Positions 24,708 to 33,711 of a stretch of DNA of 64,000 nt are shown here, one piece after another. Origin of the DNA: Pseudoflavonifractor intestinihominis (GTDB lineage: Bacteria; Bacillota; Clostridia; Oscillospirales; Oscillospiraceae); NCBI RefSeq assembly GCF_040096055.1, contig NZ_JBBMFK010000012.1, positions 1 to 64,000 of the forward strand, given 5' to 3'. Position numbers and translations under genes: made by a program. Each line of letters begins with the position of its first letter. Positions within the stretch are counted from its first letter, which is position 1. The notes below the pieces were generated by a model that had not been told where the DNA came from, did no database searches, and saw only the letters and a list, made by a program, of their open reading frames with translations.

Positions 24708-26093
24708 TTACAGCTCCCGCACGATCCGTTTGAAGGTGTTGCCCCGCTCCATAAAGTTTTTAAACCGGTCGAAGGAGGCGCAGGCCGGGGAGAGAATGAC
24801 CACGTCTCCGGGCTGAGCCATGCTGTGGGCGGCCAGAACCGCCTGCTCGAAGTCCTGATACATGCGGATAGGCGGATTGCTACCGTTATAGCCCGGCGCG
24901 TTTTCCACTGCCGCACGGATTTTCTCCGCTGTATCGCCTGTCAGGATAAGTTCCTTTACATGCTCTATGATCTCAGGGCCAAGCACGTCAAAGGGAATAT
25001 GCTTATCATATCCGCCGGCGATGAGGATGACCTTCTCCTCAAAGGAGCGGAGACCGGCGATGGTCCGGGTAGGACTGGAGGCGATGGAGTCGTTGTAGTA
25101 CCGGACACCGTCCACAGCCCGCACCAGCTCGATACGGTGCTCCACCCCGCCAAAGCTGCGGGCAAAGAGCCGGATGGTCTCGTCGGACACCAGGCCGTTG
25201 ACCGCGGCGATGGCGGCCATATAGTTCTCCACGTTGTGGTTGCCGGGCAGGAGAATGTCAGACAGCGGGAGCACCTTCCGGTGTCCATCCCGGTCAGCAC
25301 ACCAGATGGCCTCGTCCTTTACATAGACGCCCCGCTCCAGGATCTCCCGGCGGCTGAAACACATCACATTTCCGGGCGCCTTCTCGGCAAAGCCCCGTGT
25401 GATCTCGTTGTCCCAGTTGAATACAGCCAGATCATCTGTACTCTGGTGGGAGAAGATGTTCTCCTTGGCCGCCACATACTCCTCCATAGACTTATGTACG
25501 TCCAGATGGTTGGGAGCCACGTTGGTGACGACGGCAATTTCAGGGCTCATATCCATGGTCATCAGCTGGAAGGAGGACAACTCCAGCACCACCATGTCGT
25601 CCGGCTCCATGTTGGGGGTCTCCGCCAGCAGGGGCTTGCCGATGTTGCCGCCCACGTAGACGTTATACCCGGCCTTTTTCAGTAGCTCGGAGATGATCGT
25701 GGTGGTGGTGGTTTTTCCGTCGCTTCCGGTGACGGCGATGATCTCACAGGGACAGACCTGGAAGAACACCTCCATCTCCGAGGTGATGATGCTCCCCCGC
25801 TCTCGGGCAGCCAGCAGAGGCGTGGCGTCGGGCCGCAGACCAGGGGTCCGGAAGATGATGTCCTGGTCCAGACCATCCATGTAGTCGGGTCCCAGGCGCA
25901 CCTCTGCCCCCAGGCTCTCCAGCTCTTCGATCAGGCCGTCAAAGTCCTTCCGCTCTTTCTTGTCGCAGGCCGTCACGGACAGTCCGGCCCGCAGCAGCAT
26001 CTTGATCAGCGGCGTGTTGGAAACGCCAATGCCGATAACCGCAATGCGCTTTCCCCGCAGGGAATCTAAATATTCCTGTATTGTGGAATTCAT
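24708..26093 (-). CDS. murD: UDP-N-acetylmuramoylalanine-D-glutamate ligase MurD (461 aa)
   Basis: Adds D-Glu to UDP-MurNAc-L-Ala in cytoplasmic peptidoglycan precursor synthesis. An N-terminal Rossmann-like UDP-binding domain (GIGVSNTPLIKML) precedes the central ATPase domain with the P-loop TGSDGKTTTTT and the C-terminal ligase domain (YNDSIASSPTRTIAGL, ILIAGGYDKH). Length matches the family. The ATG follows GGGGGG. It is not in a dcw cluster here; it stands alone with M42 genes downstream, and has a clear sigma-A promoter. Confidence 0.96.
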   Translation of the reverse strand: MNSTIQEYLDSLRGKRIAVIGIGVSNTPLIKMLLRAGLSVTACDKKERKDFDGLIEELESLGAEVRLGPDYMDGLDQDIIFRTPGLRPDATPLLAARERGSIITSEMEVFFQVCPCEIIAVTGSDGKTTTTTIISELLKKAGYNVYVGGNIGKPLLAETPNMEPDDMVVLELSSFQLMTMDMSPEIAVVTNVAPNHLDVHKSMEEYVAAKENIFSHQSTDDLAVFNWDNEITRGFAEKAPGNVMCFSRREILERGVYVKDEAIWCADRDGHRKVLPLSDILLPGNHNVENYMAAIAAVNGLVSDETIRLFARSFGGVEHRIELVRAVDGVRYYNDSIASSPTRTIAGLRSFEEKVILIAGGYDKHIPFDVLGPEIIEHVKELILTGDTAEKIRAAVENAPGYNGSNPPIRMYQDFEQAVLAAHSMAQPGDVVILSPACASFDRFKNFMERGNTFKRIVREL

Positions 26094-26134
26094 AGGAATT
26101 CCCCCCTTCGGAAAAATCAGTCCTTAACTTTTAT

Positions 26135-26163
26135 ATTATATAGCCTAGGCACATAAATTTCAA
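26135..26163 (-). promoter_or_regulatory. Sigma-A promoter of murD
   Basis: On the minus strand TTGAAA (26158-26163) and TATAAT (26135-26140) are separated by 17 bp. It is back to back with the rnpB promoter. Confidence 0.85.
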
Positions 26164-26203
26164 TCGTAACTATACGCATTGCAAAAGAATGCCCCAGTTT
26201 CAT

Positions 26204-26232
26204 TTGACATTTCCTTTCTCATACGGTACAAT
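26204..26232 (+). promoter_or_regulatory. Sigma-A promoter of rnpB
   Basis: TTGACA (26204-26209) and TACAAT (26227-26232) are separated by 17 bp, placing transcription start a few bases before the RNase P RNA. Confidence 0.9.
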
Positions 26233-26242
26233 ATATCCCGTT

Positions 26243-26590
26243 GCAAGTAAGCTGGACAGCCGCGGATCGAGGCCGAAAGGCCCGATATGAGGAAAGTCCG
26301 GGCTCCACAGGGCAAGGATAACGGGTAACACCCGCCGGGGGCGACCCTAGGAAAAGGGCAACAGAGATATACCGCCACGCGCTGCGTGGTAAGGGTGGAA
26401 AGGCGGAGGTAAGAGCCCGCCCGACGACTGGGAACTGCTCGTCGCTGTAACCTCTATCCGGAGCAACGCCGTGGGAGAACATATGGCCGGCCCGGCCGTT
26501 CTCAGGAGGCGGCTTGATCGTGCCGGCAACGGTACGGCTAGATAGATGGCTGTCTTAAAAGACAGAACCCGGCTTACAGGCTTACTTGCC
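26243..26590 (+). ncRNA. rnpB: RNase P RNA, class A
   Basis: Catalytic RNA that matures tRNA 5' ends. The universal blocks are present: GAGGAAAGTCCGGGCTCC near the 5' end, the ACAGAGATATACCG segment, and AGAACCCGGCTTACAGG near the 3' end. GCAAGTAAGC at 26243 pairs with GCTTACTTGC at the 3' end to form P1. The P-loop layout looks like ancestral type A rather than Bacillus type B. It is flanked by a promoter and a strong terminator. Confidence 0.97.
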
Positions 26591-26601
26591 ACTTTAGCAT
26601 G

Positions 26602-26636
26602 AAAAGCTCCGATTCCATGTGGAATCGGAGCTTTTT
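26602..26636. terminator. Bidirectional terminator between rnpB and the AI-2E transporter gene
   Basis: Perfect 15-bp arms (26602-26616 / 26621-26635, core GCTCCGATTCC) with AAAA/TTTT on both sides. It serves rnpB on the plus strand and the transporter gene on the minus strand. Confidence 0.95.
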
Positions 26637-26648
26637 TGCATATCCACG

Positions 26649-27836
26649 TTATTCCTTCGGATGGTCCTCACCCTGGCCAGAGGTATGAACCGGATTCCCG
26701 TTGCCGTCGATGCCTTTGGCCTGGAGACGGTTATTGGTCCATTCCCGCACCAGGGCGTAGATGACCGCGAAGGTGGGCACACCTAATAGCATGCCAGGGA
26801 ATCCAAACAGTCCTCCGCCCACCACGATGGCCACCAGAACCCAGATCGCGTTGAGGCCTGTGCTGTCGCCCAGGATCTTGGGGCCCAGAATATTGCCGTC
26901 AAACTGCTGGAGAGCAATGACCAGCACGCCGAAGCGCAACGCTGCCCAGGGATCTACAATCAGCAGGATCATCACGCAGGGGATGGCGCCCACGATCGGA
27001 CCGAAAAAGGGGATGATATTGGTCACACCCACCACCACTGCCACCAGCATGGGGAACGGAATGCGGAAAATCAGATTCAAAATAAAGCACAGCACACCGA
27101 TAATGGCGCTGTCAATGAGTTTTCCGTTGATAAAGCCCACAAATACGCCGTTTGCATGGCGGCAGATCCCTAAAAAGCGGTTGGCCTTGGCTGTGGGCAG
27201 AAAGGCGTAGATCATCTTTTTGAGCTGCGGAACCAGCCTGCCCTTTCCTGCCAGCATATAAATGGAGGAGATCAGCGCCGTGACGGCGGAGATAACCACA
27301 TTGCCCACTTTGACGCCCAGGCTCAGCAGTTCGGGCATCTTCTGGGATGCCCACGCGGTGGCCCGGTTCAGGACATCCTGATAGAGAGACACCAGATCGG
27401 TAATGCCCTCCCCTTCCAGGTGGTACTGGTCAATCAGACCCTGGACAAAAGTATTCAGATTGCTGATGTATGTGGACATATTGCTCACCAGGGCCACGAC
27501 GCTCTCGACAACCTGGGGCAGGATCAGGTTGAGCAGGATAACTACCACGATGAGTGCAATCAGATACACCGTCAGCACGGAGAGGCCCCGTTTGCGCTTC
27601 AGGTTGCAGTAGACCCTGCGTTCAAAGAAGTCCATGGGCGTATTGAGCAGATACGCGATGGCGAAACCGGCAATAAAGGGAGAGAGCACACCCAGAAACT
27701 CATCGACCTTTTTTTGCAGTGCTCCAAAACTGTCCAGCGCCATGTAGAAGAGAATGCCGATCAGCACCACCAACAGATTGGACACTGCCCGGCCGTCCAG
27801 AATATACCATTTTCGCTTGGGCTCCTGTTCCTCCAT
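26649..27836 (-). CDS. AI-2E family transporter (395 aa)
   Basis: Polytopic membrane protein of the PerM/YtvI (AI-2E_transport) family: about seven or eight hydrophobic segments, including the family block ALQQFDGNILGPKILGDSTG and PFPMLVAVVVGVTNIIPFFG. Family members export or import small molecules such as autoinducer-2 or indole, or act as sodium/proton exchangers; the substrate here cannot be told. Monocistronic, between its own promoter and the shared terminator. The C-terminus is polar and cytoplasmic. Confidence 0.92.
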   Translation of the reverse strand: MEEQEPKRKWYILDGRAVSNLLVVLIGILFYMALDSFGALQKKVDEFLGVLSPFIAGFAIAYLLNTPMDFFERRVYCNLKRKRGLSVLTVYLIALIVVVILLNLILPQVVESVVALVSNMSTYISNLNTFVQGLIDQYHLEGEGITDLVSLYQDVLNRATAWASQKMPELLSLGVKVGNVVISAVTALISSIYMLAGKGRLVPQLKKMIYAFLPTAKANRFLGICRHANGVFVGFINGKLIDSAIIGVLCFILNLIFRIPFPMLVAVVVGVTNIIPFFGPIVGAIPCVMILLIVDPWAALRFGVLVIALQQFDGNILGPKILGDSTGLNAIWVLVAIVVGGGLFGFPGMLLGVPTFAVIYALVREWTNNRLQAKGIDGNGNPVHTSGQGEDHPKE

Positions 27837-27864
27837 GCTTCACTTCCCCTTTCCACTTGGTTCT

Positions 27865-27893
27865 ATTGTATCATGCCCGGTGTAAGGACGCAA
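27865..27893 (-). promoter_or_regulatory. Sigma-A-like promoter of the AI-2E family gene
   Basis: On the minus strand TTGCGT (27888-27893) and TACAAT (27865-27870) are separated by 17 bp, 28 bases before the start codon. Confidence 0.65.
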
Positions 27894-27900
27894 TGGAAAA

Positions 27901-27924
27901 CGGGCATCCCCTTGGGGATGCCCG
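27901..27924 (-). terminator. Terminator after tyrS
   Basis: An 11-bp GC-rich stem (CGGGCATCCCC, 27901-27911 / 27914-27924) followed on the minus strand by TTTTCC, just past the tyrS stop. Confidence 0.8.
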
Positions 27925-27931
27925 TCTCTTA

Positions 27932-29158
27932 TCAGCCCAGCAGAGCGCGATGATAGACCTTCTTACCCTTCTTCAGGATGATGCCTTCGCCGGACAGCTC
28001 GTCGGCGGTAAAGGTGCGGGTGATGTCGGTCACCTTCACCCCGTCGGCCTCCACGCCGCCCTGCTCCACCAGACGGCGGGCCTCCTTCTTGGAGGGGGCC
28101 AGACCACACTTGAGCATCAGGTCCAGCACAGCCACAGCGCCGTCGGTCAGGTCGTCAGCGGTCAGAGTGGTGGTGGGCATGTTGGCCTTGTCGCCGCCCT
28201 GGGAGAAGAGGGCGCGGGCCGCATCCTGAGCCTTCACGGCCTCCTCCTCGCTGTGGACCAGCTTGGTCAGCTCATAGGCCAGGATCTCCTTGGCGGTGTT
28301 GAGCTGGGCGCCCTCCCACTTATCCATCTCGTCGATCTGCTCCAGAGGCAGGTCGGTGAGCATCCGCAGGCACTTGAGCACGTCGGCGTCGCCGATGTTG
28401 CGCCAGTACTGGTAGAACTCGTAGGGGGTGGTCTTGGCCGGGTCCAGCCAGACGGCGCCCTTCTGGGTCTTGCCCATCTTCTTGCCCTCAGAGGTCAGCA
28501 GCAGGGTGATGGTCATGGCGTAGGCATCCTTGCCCAGCTTACGGCGGATGAGCTCGGTGCCACCCAGCATATTGGACCACTGGTCGTCGCCGCCGCACTG
28601 GAGATTGCAGCCCACGGTCTGGAACATGTGGTAGAAGTCGTAGGACTGCATGATCATGTAGTTGAACTCCAGAAAGCTAAGGCCCTTCTCCATGCGCTGC
28701 TTGTAGCACTCCGCCCGCAGCATGTTGTTGACGGAGAAGCAGGCGCCCACCTCACGCAGCAGCTCCACATAGTTGAGCTTCATCAGCCAGTCGGCGTTGT
28801 TGAGCATCAGGGCCTTGCCCTCGGAGAAGTCGATGAACTTGCTCATCTGCTTCTTGAAGCACTCACAGTTGTGCTGGATGGTCTCAACGGTCATCATGGA
28901 GCGCATATCGGTACGGCCGGAGGGGTCGCCCACCATGCCGGTGCCACCGCCGATGAGGGCGATGGGCCGGTTGCCCGCCTTCTGGAGGCGGCGCATCAGC
29001 ATCAGAGCCATAAAGTGGCCCACATGGAGGGAGTCGGCAGTGGGATCAAAGCCGATATAGAAGGTGGCCTTGCCGTTGTTGATGAGCTCCTTGATCTCCT
29101 CTTCATCGGTGACCTGGGCCACCAGGCCGCGGGCTTTCAGTTCGTCGTAAATGGTCAT
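27932..29158 (-). CDS. tyrS: Tyrosyl-tRNA synthetase (408 aa)
   Basis: Class I synthetase charging tRNA-Tyr. The HIGH signature appears as HVGH in GFDPTADSLHVGHF, the tyrosine site as YNLQ-type blocks (FNYMIMQSYDF, GGDDQW), the KMSKS loop as KMGKT, and an S4 RNA-binding domain closes the protein (PSKKEARRLVEQGGVEADG). Length is typical of TyrS. It is the second gene of a transcript that begins with a tyrosine T-box and a small zinc-ribbon gene 24 bases upstream. Confidence 0.97.
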   Translation of the reverse strand: MTIYDELKARGLVAQVTDEEEIKELINNGKATFYIGFDPTADSLHVGHFMALMLMRRLQKAGNRPIALIGGGTGMVGDPSGRTDMRSMMTVETIQHNCECFKKQMSKFIDFSEGKALMLNNADWLMKLNYVELLREVGACFSVNNMLRAECYKQRMEKGLSFLEFNYMIMQSYDFYHMFQTVGCNLQCGGDDQWSNMLGGTELIRRKLGKDAYAMTITLLLTSEGKKMGKTQKGAVWLDPAKTTPYEFYQYWRNIGDADVLKCLRMLTDLPLEQIDEMDKWEGAQLNTAKEILAYELTKLVHSEEEAVKAQDAARALFSQGGDKANMPTTTLTADDLTDGAVAVLDLMLKCGLAPSKKEARRLVEQGGVEADGVKVTDITRTFTADELSGEGIILKKGKKVYHRALLG

Positions 29159-29182
29159 GTCAATTCTCCTTCTTCTATTTCA

Positions 29183-29476
29183 TCAAAAGAGTCTTTTTCC
29201 GCAGTATGGACACCTGGCGTCATCCATCTCATGGAGCTGGCCGCAGTAGGGGCACGGGATTCGCGCAATGCTGCCTTCAGTCTCTGCTTCTGGCGGCTCC
29301 ACAGCGTAGAACTCGAGCTTTTTGCACTGGCGGCAACAATAGATATCCACGGTCAGAGCACCCGAGACAAGATTGTCCAGCCCGCCCAAAAGCCAGCTGA
29401 ATTTTCCCATTTGCAGCTGTTCCTGCCCGATGTGGGCCATTTCACCGCCGCAGCGGATGCATGTCTCCCGTTCCAT
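29183..29476 (-). CDS. Small zinc-ribbon protein in the tyrS operon (97 aa)
   Basis: Contains four CxxC-type pairs: CIRCGG, CCRQC, CPYCGQ and CPYCGK, i.e. probably two zinc ribbons. The start at 29476 (MERETC) has GGGGAG 7 bases upstream; the longer GTG version adds seven unsupported residues. It lies between the T-box terminator and tyrS and so is under tyrosine control. The function is unknown. Similar proteins are often annotated as nucleic-acid-binding Zn-ribbon proteins or PF14353-like. Confidence 0.8.
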   Translation of the reverse strand: MERETCIRCGGEMAHIGQEQLQMGKFSWLLGGLDNLVSGALTVDIYCCRQCKKLEFYAVEPPEAETEGSIARIPCPYCGQLHEMDDARCPYCGKRLF

Positions 29477-29499
29477 ACCATACTCCCCTTCGGACACAG

Positions 29500-29778
29500 A
29501 AAACGCCCCCTGTCCATTGCGGACAGAGGGCGTAAAAACAACGCGGTACCACCTCTGGTTCGCCGGCTCCTCACAGAGACGGCCTCATGGAGTGCCAACA
29601 CACCCCGGCGCGGTAACGGGCGCACCCGACACAGCCCTAATAGCGGTCTCCCGTGTTCAGGCGGCTGCTCCGAGGTGTATTTCACCAGCGCCTCCCTCCC
29701 CCTCGCACCAAAACGGGGGCTCTCTGAACGGCGGCAGCCGGGTACTTCTCCTCATCATCGCGATGGCAATCTGAAATT
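29500..29778 (-). promoter_or_regulatory. Tyrosine T-box leader
   Basis: A complete T-box riboswitch on the minus strand. The T-box sequence AGAGGTGGTACCGCG (29542-29556) is followed by a terminator hairpin (CGCCCTCTGTCC / GGACAGGGGGCG, about 29503-29532) with a T tail. A long stem I contains AG-bulge-like GAGAGCC. The probable specifier is TAC (29677-29679, in GGTGAAATACACC), which codes for tyrosine and agrees with tyrS downstream. Uncharged tRNA-Tyr should favour the antiterminator. Confidence 0.92.
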
Positions 29779-29784
29779 ATCTGC

Positions 29785-29813
29785 ACTATACCACAGTGTT
29801 TTCAACTTGTCAA
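29785..29813 (-). promoter_or_regulatory. Sigma-A promoter of the T-box/tyrS transcript
   Basis: On the minus strand TTGACA (29808-29813) and TATAGT (29785-29790) are separated by 17 bp, just upstream of the T-box leader. Confidence 0.9.
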
Positions 29814-29848
29814 CCCCACATGGACAGAGCACCGTGACAAGCAGGTTT

Positions 29849-31558
29849 TCAGGTCACATTTCTGCCGCTCTTATACAGGGCGGCGCCGTCCAGCAGTTCC
29901 CCCGCGCTGGCCAGCGAAGCGGCGGTGATGACATCTCCGGAGGTCAAACGGGCCAGCTCCGCTTTCCGGGCGTCCCGGTCCAGCCGGGCAACCTCTGTAA
30001 AGGTCCTTCCCTTTCGTTCTCCCTTCTGAACAGAGAAATGGACGTCCGCCATGGCGGCGATCTGGGGCAGATGGGTGACACACAGCACCTGCTTGTGGCG
30101 GGCCACATCTGCCATCTTCTCCGCCACTTTCTGGGCGGCACGGCCGGAGACACCGGTGTCCACCTCATCAAAGACCAGGGTGGTCACATCATCGTTCTCA
30201 GCCAGCACATTTTTCAGCGCCAGCATGATACGGGCCAACTCGCCGCCGGAGGCAATCTTCTGGATGGGCTTCAGGGCCTCTCCCACGTTGGCGGACATGA
30301 GGAACTGCACCTCGTCCATACCAGTGCTGTCCAATCCCTCTTCGCAGGACTTGGTGCCGAACTCCACCTGGAAGCGGACCTTGGGCATATCCAGCTGGGC
30401 CAGCTCCTTCTGGATCCGGCTCTGGAGGGCCTCAGCCGCCCTATGGCGTGCTCCGGAAAGTAATTCCGCTTTACGCTTTGCCTGCTCCAGCGCAACGGCG
30501 TATTTCTTTTCCAGGCGGACAATGGTGTCGTCGGCATACTGGATCTCATCCAGCTCCTTTTTGCACCGGTCCAGATAAGCCAGCATCTCCTCCTCGGAGC
30601 TGCCGTATTTCTTTTTCAGGCGGTAGATGATATCCAGTCGGCTCTCCAGCTCATCCAGTTCGCCGGGCTCAAAGTCAAAGCTCTCCCGCAGGTCCCGCAG
30701 GGTTTCCGCCACATCGTCCGCCGTGCAGCGCAGCTCGGAGACCTGTTCCAGAATCCCGGCCGCCTCTGTGCTCATACTGGCCGCCGGACCCAGTGCGTCC
30801 TCCGCAGTGGCCAGAAGGGATGCCGCGCCGTCCCTGTCCTCATCTCCAGACAGGGCAAAGCAGGCCCGCTCCACTGCCTCGATGAGCTTGCCCGCGTTGC
30901 GCAGCAGGGTGCGGCGCTCGGTCAGTGCGGCCTCCTCCCCTGCCTTGAGCTGAGCACGTTCCAGCTCCGCGATCTGGTAGTTGAGACTGTCGATCCGCCT
31001 GGCCCGCTCCGCCTCGTCCATGCGCAGGGCGTCCATCTCCCGCCGGATGGCGGTCAGCCCGCCGTAGACCGTCTGATAGTCCGTCAGAGCTTCACTGGTC
31101 CCGCCAAAGGAGTCCAGATAGCTCAGATGGCACCGTTCGTCCAGCAGCTGCTGGCCGTCGTGCTGGCCGTGGATGTTGACCAATTGGCTGCCCAGCGCCT
31201 TCAATTGTGACACCGTGAGCAGACGTCCGCCCAGACGGCAGGTATTCTTGCCGTCCGGGTGAATTTCCCGGCGGAGGATCAGATTGCCCTCCTCGTCCGG
31301 CCCCTCCCCGTTCTCCTCAAACCAGGACAGCTTGGGAAGATCGGTGAAAACCGCCTCCACCAGGGCGGATTTGGCGCCGGTACGGATGAGATCCCGGCTG
31401 GTGCGCTCGCCGATGACCGCGCCGATGGCGTCGATCACAATGGATTTTCCCGCGCCGGTCTCGCCGGTCAGAGCGTTGAATCCGGCATCGAACCGGATAT
31501 CCGCCGATTCGATCACCGCGATATTTTCAATATGAAGCAGAGAGAGCACAGCAATCAC
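29849..31558 (-). CDS. recN: DNA repair protein RecN (569 aa)
   Basis: SMC-like ATPase that holds broken DNA ends for recombination. The Walker A GETGAGKSIV lies near residue 37. A coiled-coil arm runs from about 150 to 380, and the C-terminal half has the ABC signature (IASGGELARIMLALK) and Walker B (LVFDEVDTGVSG). Length is typical. GTG start; it follows argR by 17 bases and ends the long nusB-to-recN gene block, an arrangement common in Firmicutes. Confidence 0.96.
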   Translation of the reverse strand: MIAVLSLLHIENIAVIESADIRFDAGFNALTGETGAGKSIVIDAIGAVIGERTSRDLIRTGAKSALVEAVFTDLPKLSWFEENGEGPDEEGNLILRREIHPDGKNTCRLGGRLLTVSQLKALGSQLVNIHGQHDGQQLLDERCHLSYLDSFGGTSEALTDYQTVYGGLTAIRREMDALRMDEAERARRIDSLNYQIAELERAQLKAGEEAALTERRTLLRNAGKLIEAVERACFALSGDEDRDGAASLLATAEDALGPAASMSTEAAGILEQVSELRCTADDVAETLRDLRESFDFEPGELDELESRLDIIYRLKKKYGSSEEEMLAYLDRCKKELDEIQYADDTIVRLEKKYAVALEQAKRKAELLSGARHRAAEALQSRIQKELAQLDMPKVRFQVEFGTKSCEEGLDSTGMDEVQFLMSANVGEALKPIQKIASGGELARIMLALKNVLAENDDVTTLVFDEVDTGVSGRAAQKVAEKMADVARHKQVLCVTHLPQIAAMADVHFSVQKGERKGRTFTEVARLDRDARKAELARLTSGDVITAASLASAGELLDGAALYKSGRNVT

Positions 31559-31575
31559 CGTCCATCCGGCGGAAC

Positions 31576-32028
31576 TTACTTCAGCATTTTGTGGATCTCA
31601 TTGCAGAACTCGGCGGCCGCCTCATTGGTGCGCATGATCAGCAGCGCGGTGTCGTCCCCTGCCAGGCTGCCCACCAGATCCGGGATCTCCATGCCGTCCA
31701 CCGCGGCACAGGCCGCCGAGGCCAGGCCGGGCATGGTCTTGACCACCACGATGTTCTGCGCCACGTCAAAAGAGGTGACACCCTCCTTGAAGATCGTGCG
31801 CAGGCGCCCGGCAAAGTTGAGAGAGGTCTTGCGCTCGGACACCACATACTTGTAGGTCCCGTATCCGGTCAGCTCTTTGATCAGGTGGAGCTCCTTGATA
31901 TCCCGGGAGATGGTGGCCTGGGTGGAGGTGACGCCCCGGAGACGGAGCTGCTCCAGCAGCTGGTCCTGGGTCTCTACATCCACCTCTTCAATAATGCGGA
32001 GGATCTCCTCCTGTCGCTTACTTTTCAT
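31576..32028 (-). CDS. argR: Arginine repressor ArgR (150 aa)
   Basis: Winged-HTH N-terminus (SKRQEEILRIIEEVDVETQDQ..., TSTQATISRDIKEL) and the oligomerisation/arginine-binding C-terminal domain (SLAGDDTALLIMR). The start is MKSKRQEE at 32028; the upstream frame adds 21 residues that are not conserved. It controls arginine metabolism as a hexamer; no arginine genes are nearby. Its place between nadK and recN is the conserved Firmicutes order. Confidence 0.95.
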   Translation of the reverse strand: MKSKRQEEILRIIEEVDVETQDQLLEQLRLRGVTSTQATISRDIKELHLIKELTGYGTYKYVVSERKTSLNFAGRLRTIFKEGVTSFDVAQNIVVVKTMPGLASAACAAVDGMEIPDLVGSLAGDDTALLIMRTNEAAAEFCNEIHKMLK

Positions 32029-32033
32029 GCTTT

Positions 32034-32900
32034 TCACCCGTTTCCAAGTTTCTGATGGAGAATATCGTAAAAGCTGCGGCCGGTGAGACATACCAGCCTG
32101 GTCTGGGCCTTGGACTTTTTGACCTCTACCACATCGCCGCCGGAGAGCTTGTGTGCCTTTCCGCCGTCTACCGACAGATAGGCGGTCTTTCTGGCCAGGC
32201 GGCCCATTCGGATGGCCACTGTCCTGTCGCGGCTGAGCACCATGCTCCGGGAGTGGAGCACGTGGGCACAGATGGGCGTCACGATCAGATTTTCCGCTGT
32301 CGGCTCTACAATGGGGCCGCCAGCTGACATGGAGTAGGCGGTGGAGCCCGTAGGGGTACAGACCACTACGCCGTCGCCTGCAAAGTCGGAGATCTGTTTT
32401 CGGTCGCCGTATACAGAGAAATCGATGATTCGGGCCACCGCTCCCTTGGTGATAACGGCGTCATTCAGGGCGATGTCCTCATAGACCTGTTTTCCCTCGT
32501 GAAATACCTTGACGTCCAGCATCATTCTGGACTCCACGCTGTACTTTCCTGAGGCCAGCTTGGTCAGCTGCTGCAGCTCGCCCTGCTCCAGCTCCGCCAT
32601 AAAGCCCACGCTGCCCAGATTGACCCCCAGGATCGGGACATTGTAAGTATTGGCATCCTTTGCGGCATGGAGGATTGTGCCGTCACCGCCAAAGCAGATC
32701 AGAACATCTGCCCCGGCCAGCTCATGCTGCATGTCGGAAAAATGCAGGTTTTTAGGCAGCTCTACCCGGCTGCTCTTCTCCGGCATGAACGGGAGGCAGA
32801 TGGAGGTCTCCACACCGGCGGCCTTCAGGATACGATCCGCGGCCTGAGCCGCCCGCAGCCCCTTGTCCCGGTATGGGTTGGGGCTCAGCACAACTTTCAT
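32034..32900 (-). CDS. nadK: NAD kinase (288 aa)
   Basis: Phosphorylates NAD to NADP. The family motifs are present: GGDGTILHAAK near residue 70 and PTGSTAYSMSAGGPIVEPT near 175. Length is normal. The ATG at 32900 is 4 bases after the tlyA stop and its own stop lies 5 bases before argR, indicating one transcript. Confidence 0.96.
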   Translation of the reverse strand: MKVVLSPNPYRDKGLRAAQAADRILKAAGVETSICLPFMPEKSSRVELPKNLHFSDMQHELAGADVLICFGGDGTILHAAKDANTYNVPILGVNLGSVGFMAELEQGELQQLTKLASGKYSVESRMMLDVKVFHEGKQVYEDIALNDAVITKGAVARIIDFSVYGDRKQISDFAGDGVVVCTPTGSTAYSMSAGGPIVEPTAENLIVTPICAHVLHSRSMVLSRDRTVAIRMGRLARKTAYLSVDGGKAHKLSGGDVVEVKKSKAQTRLVCLTGRSFYDILHQKLGNG

Positions 32901-32904
32901 AAAC

Positions 32905-33711
32905 TCATTCCTTCTCTAAGGCGTTATGAGAGGCCGCTACCAGAGCCTCAAGATCTCCGTCCCAGGTATCGTCTGAACCTCCGGCAGCCAGGAACCCCAG
33001 GTATTCGATGTTTCCTTCCGGTCCCCGAACAGGTGAAAAGGTCATATCCTTTACAGTGAAATCGGCATCTCTGGCGTTGACAAGAAATTGCTCCAGGACT
33101 TCCAGGTGGACCTTCGGATCTCGCACGACCCCTTTCTTTCCCACCTTTTCCTTTCCCGCTTCGAACTGGGGCTTGACCAGACAGACCACATGTCCATCCG
33201 GCTTCAGAAGGCCCCGCACAGCGGGCAGGATCAGCCGCAGGGAGATAAAGGAGACGTCAATGCTGGCAAAATCCAGCTCATCGGGAATTTGTTCGTGGGT
33301 GAGGTACCGGGCGTTGGTCCGCTCCATGCAGATCACACGCTCGTCGCTCCGCAGACTCCAAGCCAGCTGTCCATAGCCCACATCCACGGCGTAGACTTTG
33401 GCAGCGCCGTTTTGCAGCATACAGTCTGTAAAGCCGCCGGTAGAGGCGCCGATATCTCCGCAGATCGCCCCGGAGAGCGTAATGGGAAAGGACTGCATGG
33501 CCTTCTCCAGCTTCAGTCCGCCGCGGCTGACATAGGCCAGCGTCTTGCCTCGCACCTCGATTTCGGCGGTCTCTTCCGTCTGGGCCCCGGCCTTATCCAC
33601 CTTCTGGCCCGCCACATAGACCTGCCCCGCCATAATGACAGCCTGCGCCTTCTGACGGCTCTCCATCAGTCCGCGCTCACAGAGCAGGACATCCAATCGT
33701 TTTTTAGCCAC
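32905..33711 (-). CDS. tlyA: TlyA family rRNA (cytidine-2'-O)-methyltransferase (268 aa)
   Basis: An N-terminal S4 RNA-binding domain (KRLDVLLCERGLMESRQKAQ) is joined to an FtsJ-like SAM methyltransferase domain (GDIGASTGGFTDC). Often misnamed hemolysin; TlyA methylates 16S and/or 23S rRNA. The GTG start at 33711 with GGAGGT 8 bases upstream is preferred to 33753, since residues before it are not conserved. It overlaps the end of dxs by 8 bp. Confidence 0.93.
   Translation of the reverse strand: MAKKRLDVLLCERGLMESRQKAQAVIMAGQVYVAGQKVDKAGAQTEETAEIEVRGKTLAYVSRGGLKLEKAMQSFPITLSGAICGDIGASTGGFTDCMLQNGAAKVYAVDVGYGQLAWSLRSDERVICMERTNARYLTHEQIPDELDFASIDVSFISLRLILPAVRGLLKPDGHVVCLVKPQFEAGKEKVGKKGVVRDPKVHLEVLEQFLVNARDADFTVKDMTFSPVRGPEGNIEYLGFLAAGGSDDTWDGDLEALVAASHNALEKE

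Noticed and set aside
27719..30463. 914-codon plus-strand open frame
   Set aside because: It runs antisense through tyrS, the T-box leader and part of recN, all of which are certain. High GC at third positions explains the long open frame.
32905..33711. TlyA as a hemolysin
   Set aside because: S4 plus FtsJ-like methyltransferase domains show an rRNA methyltransferase; the hemolysin name is historical.
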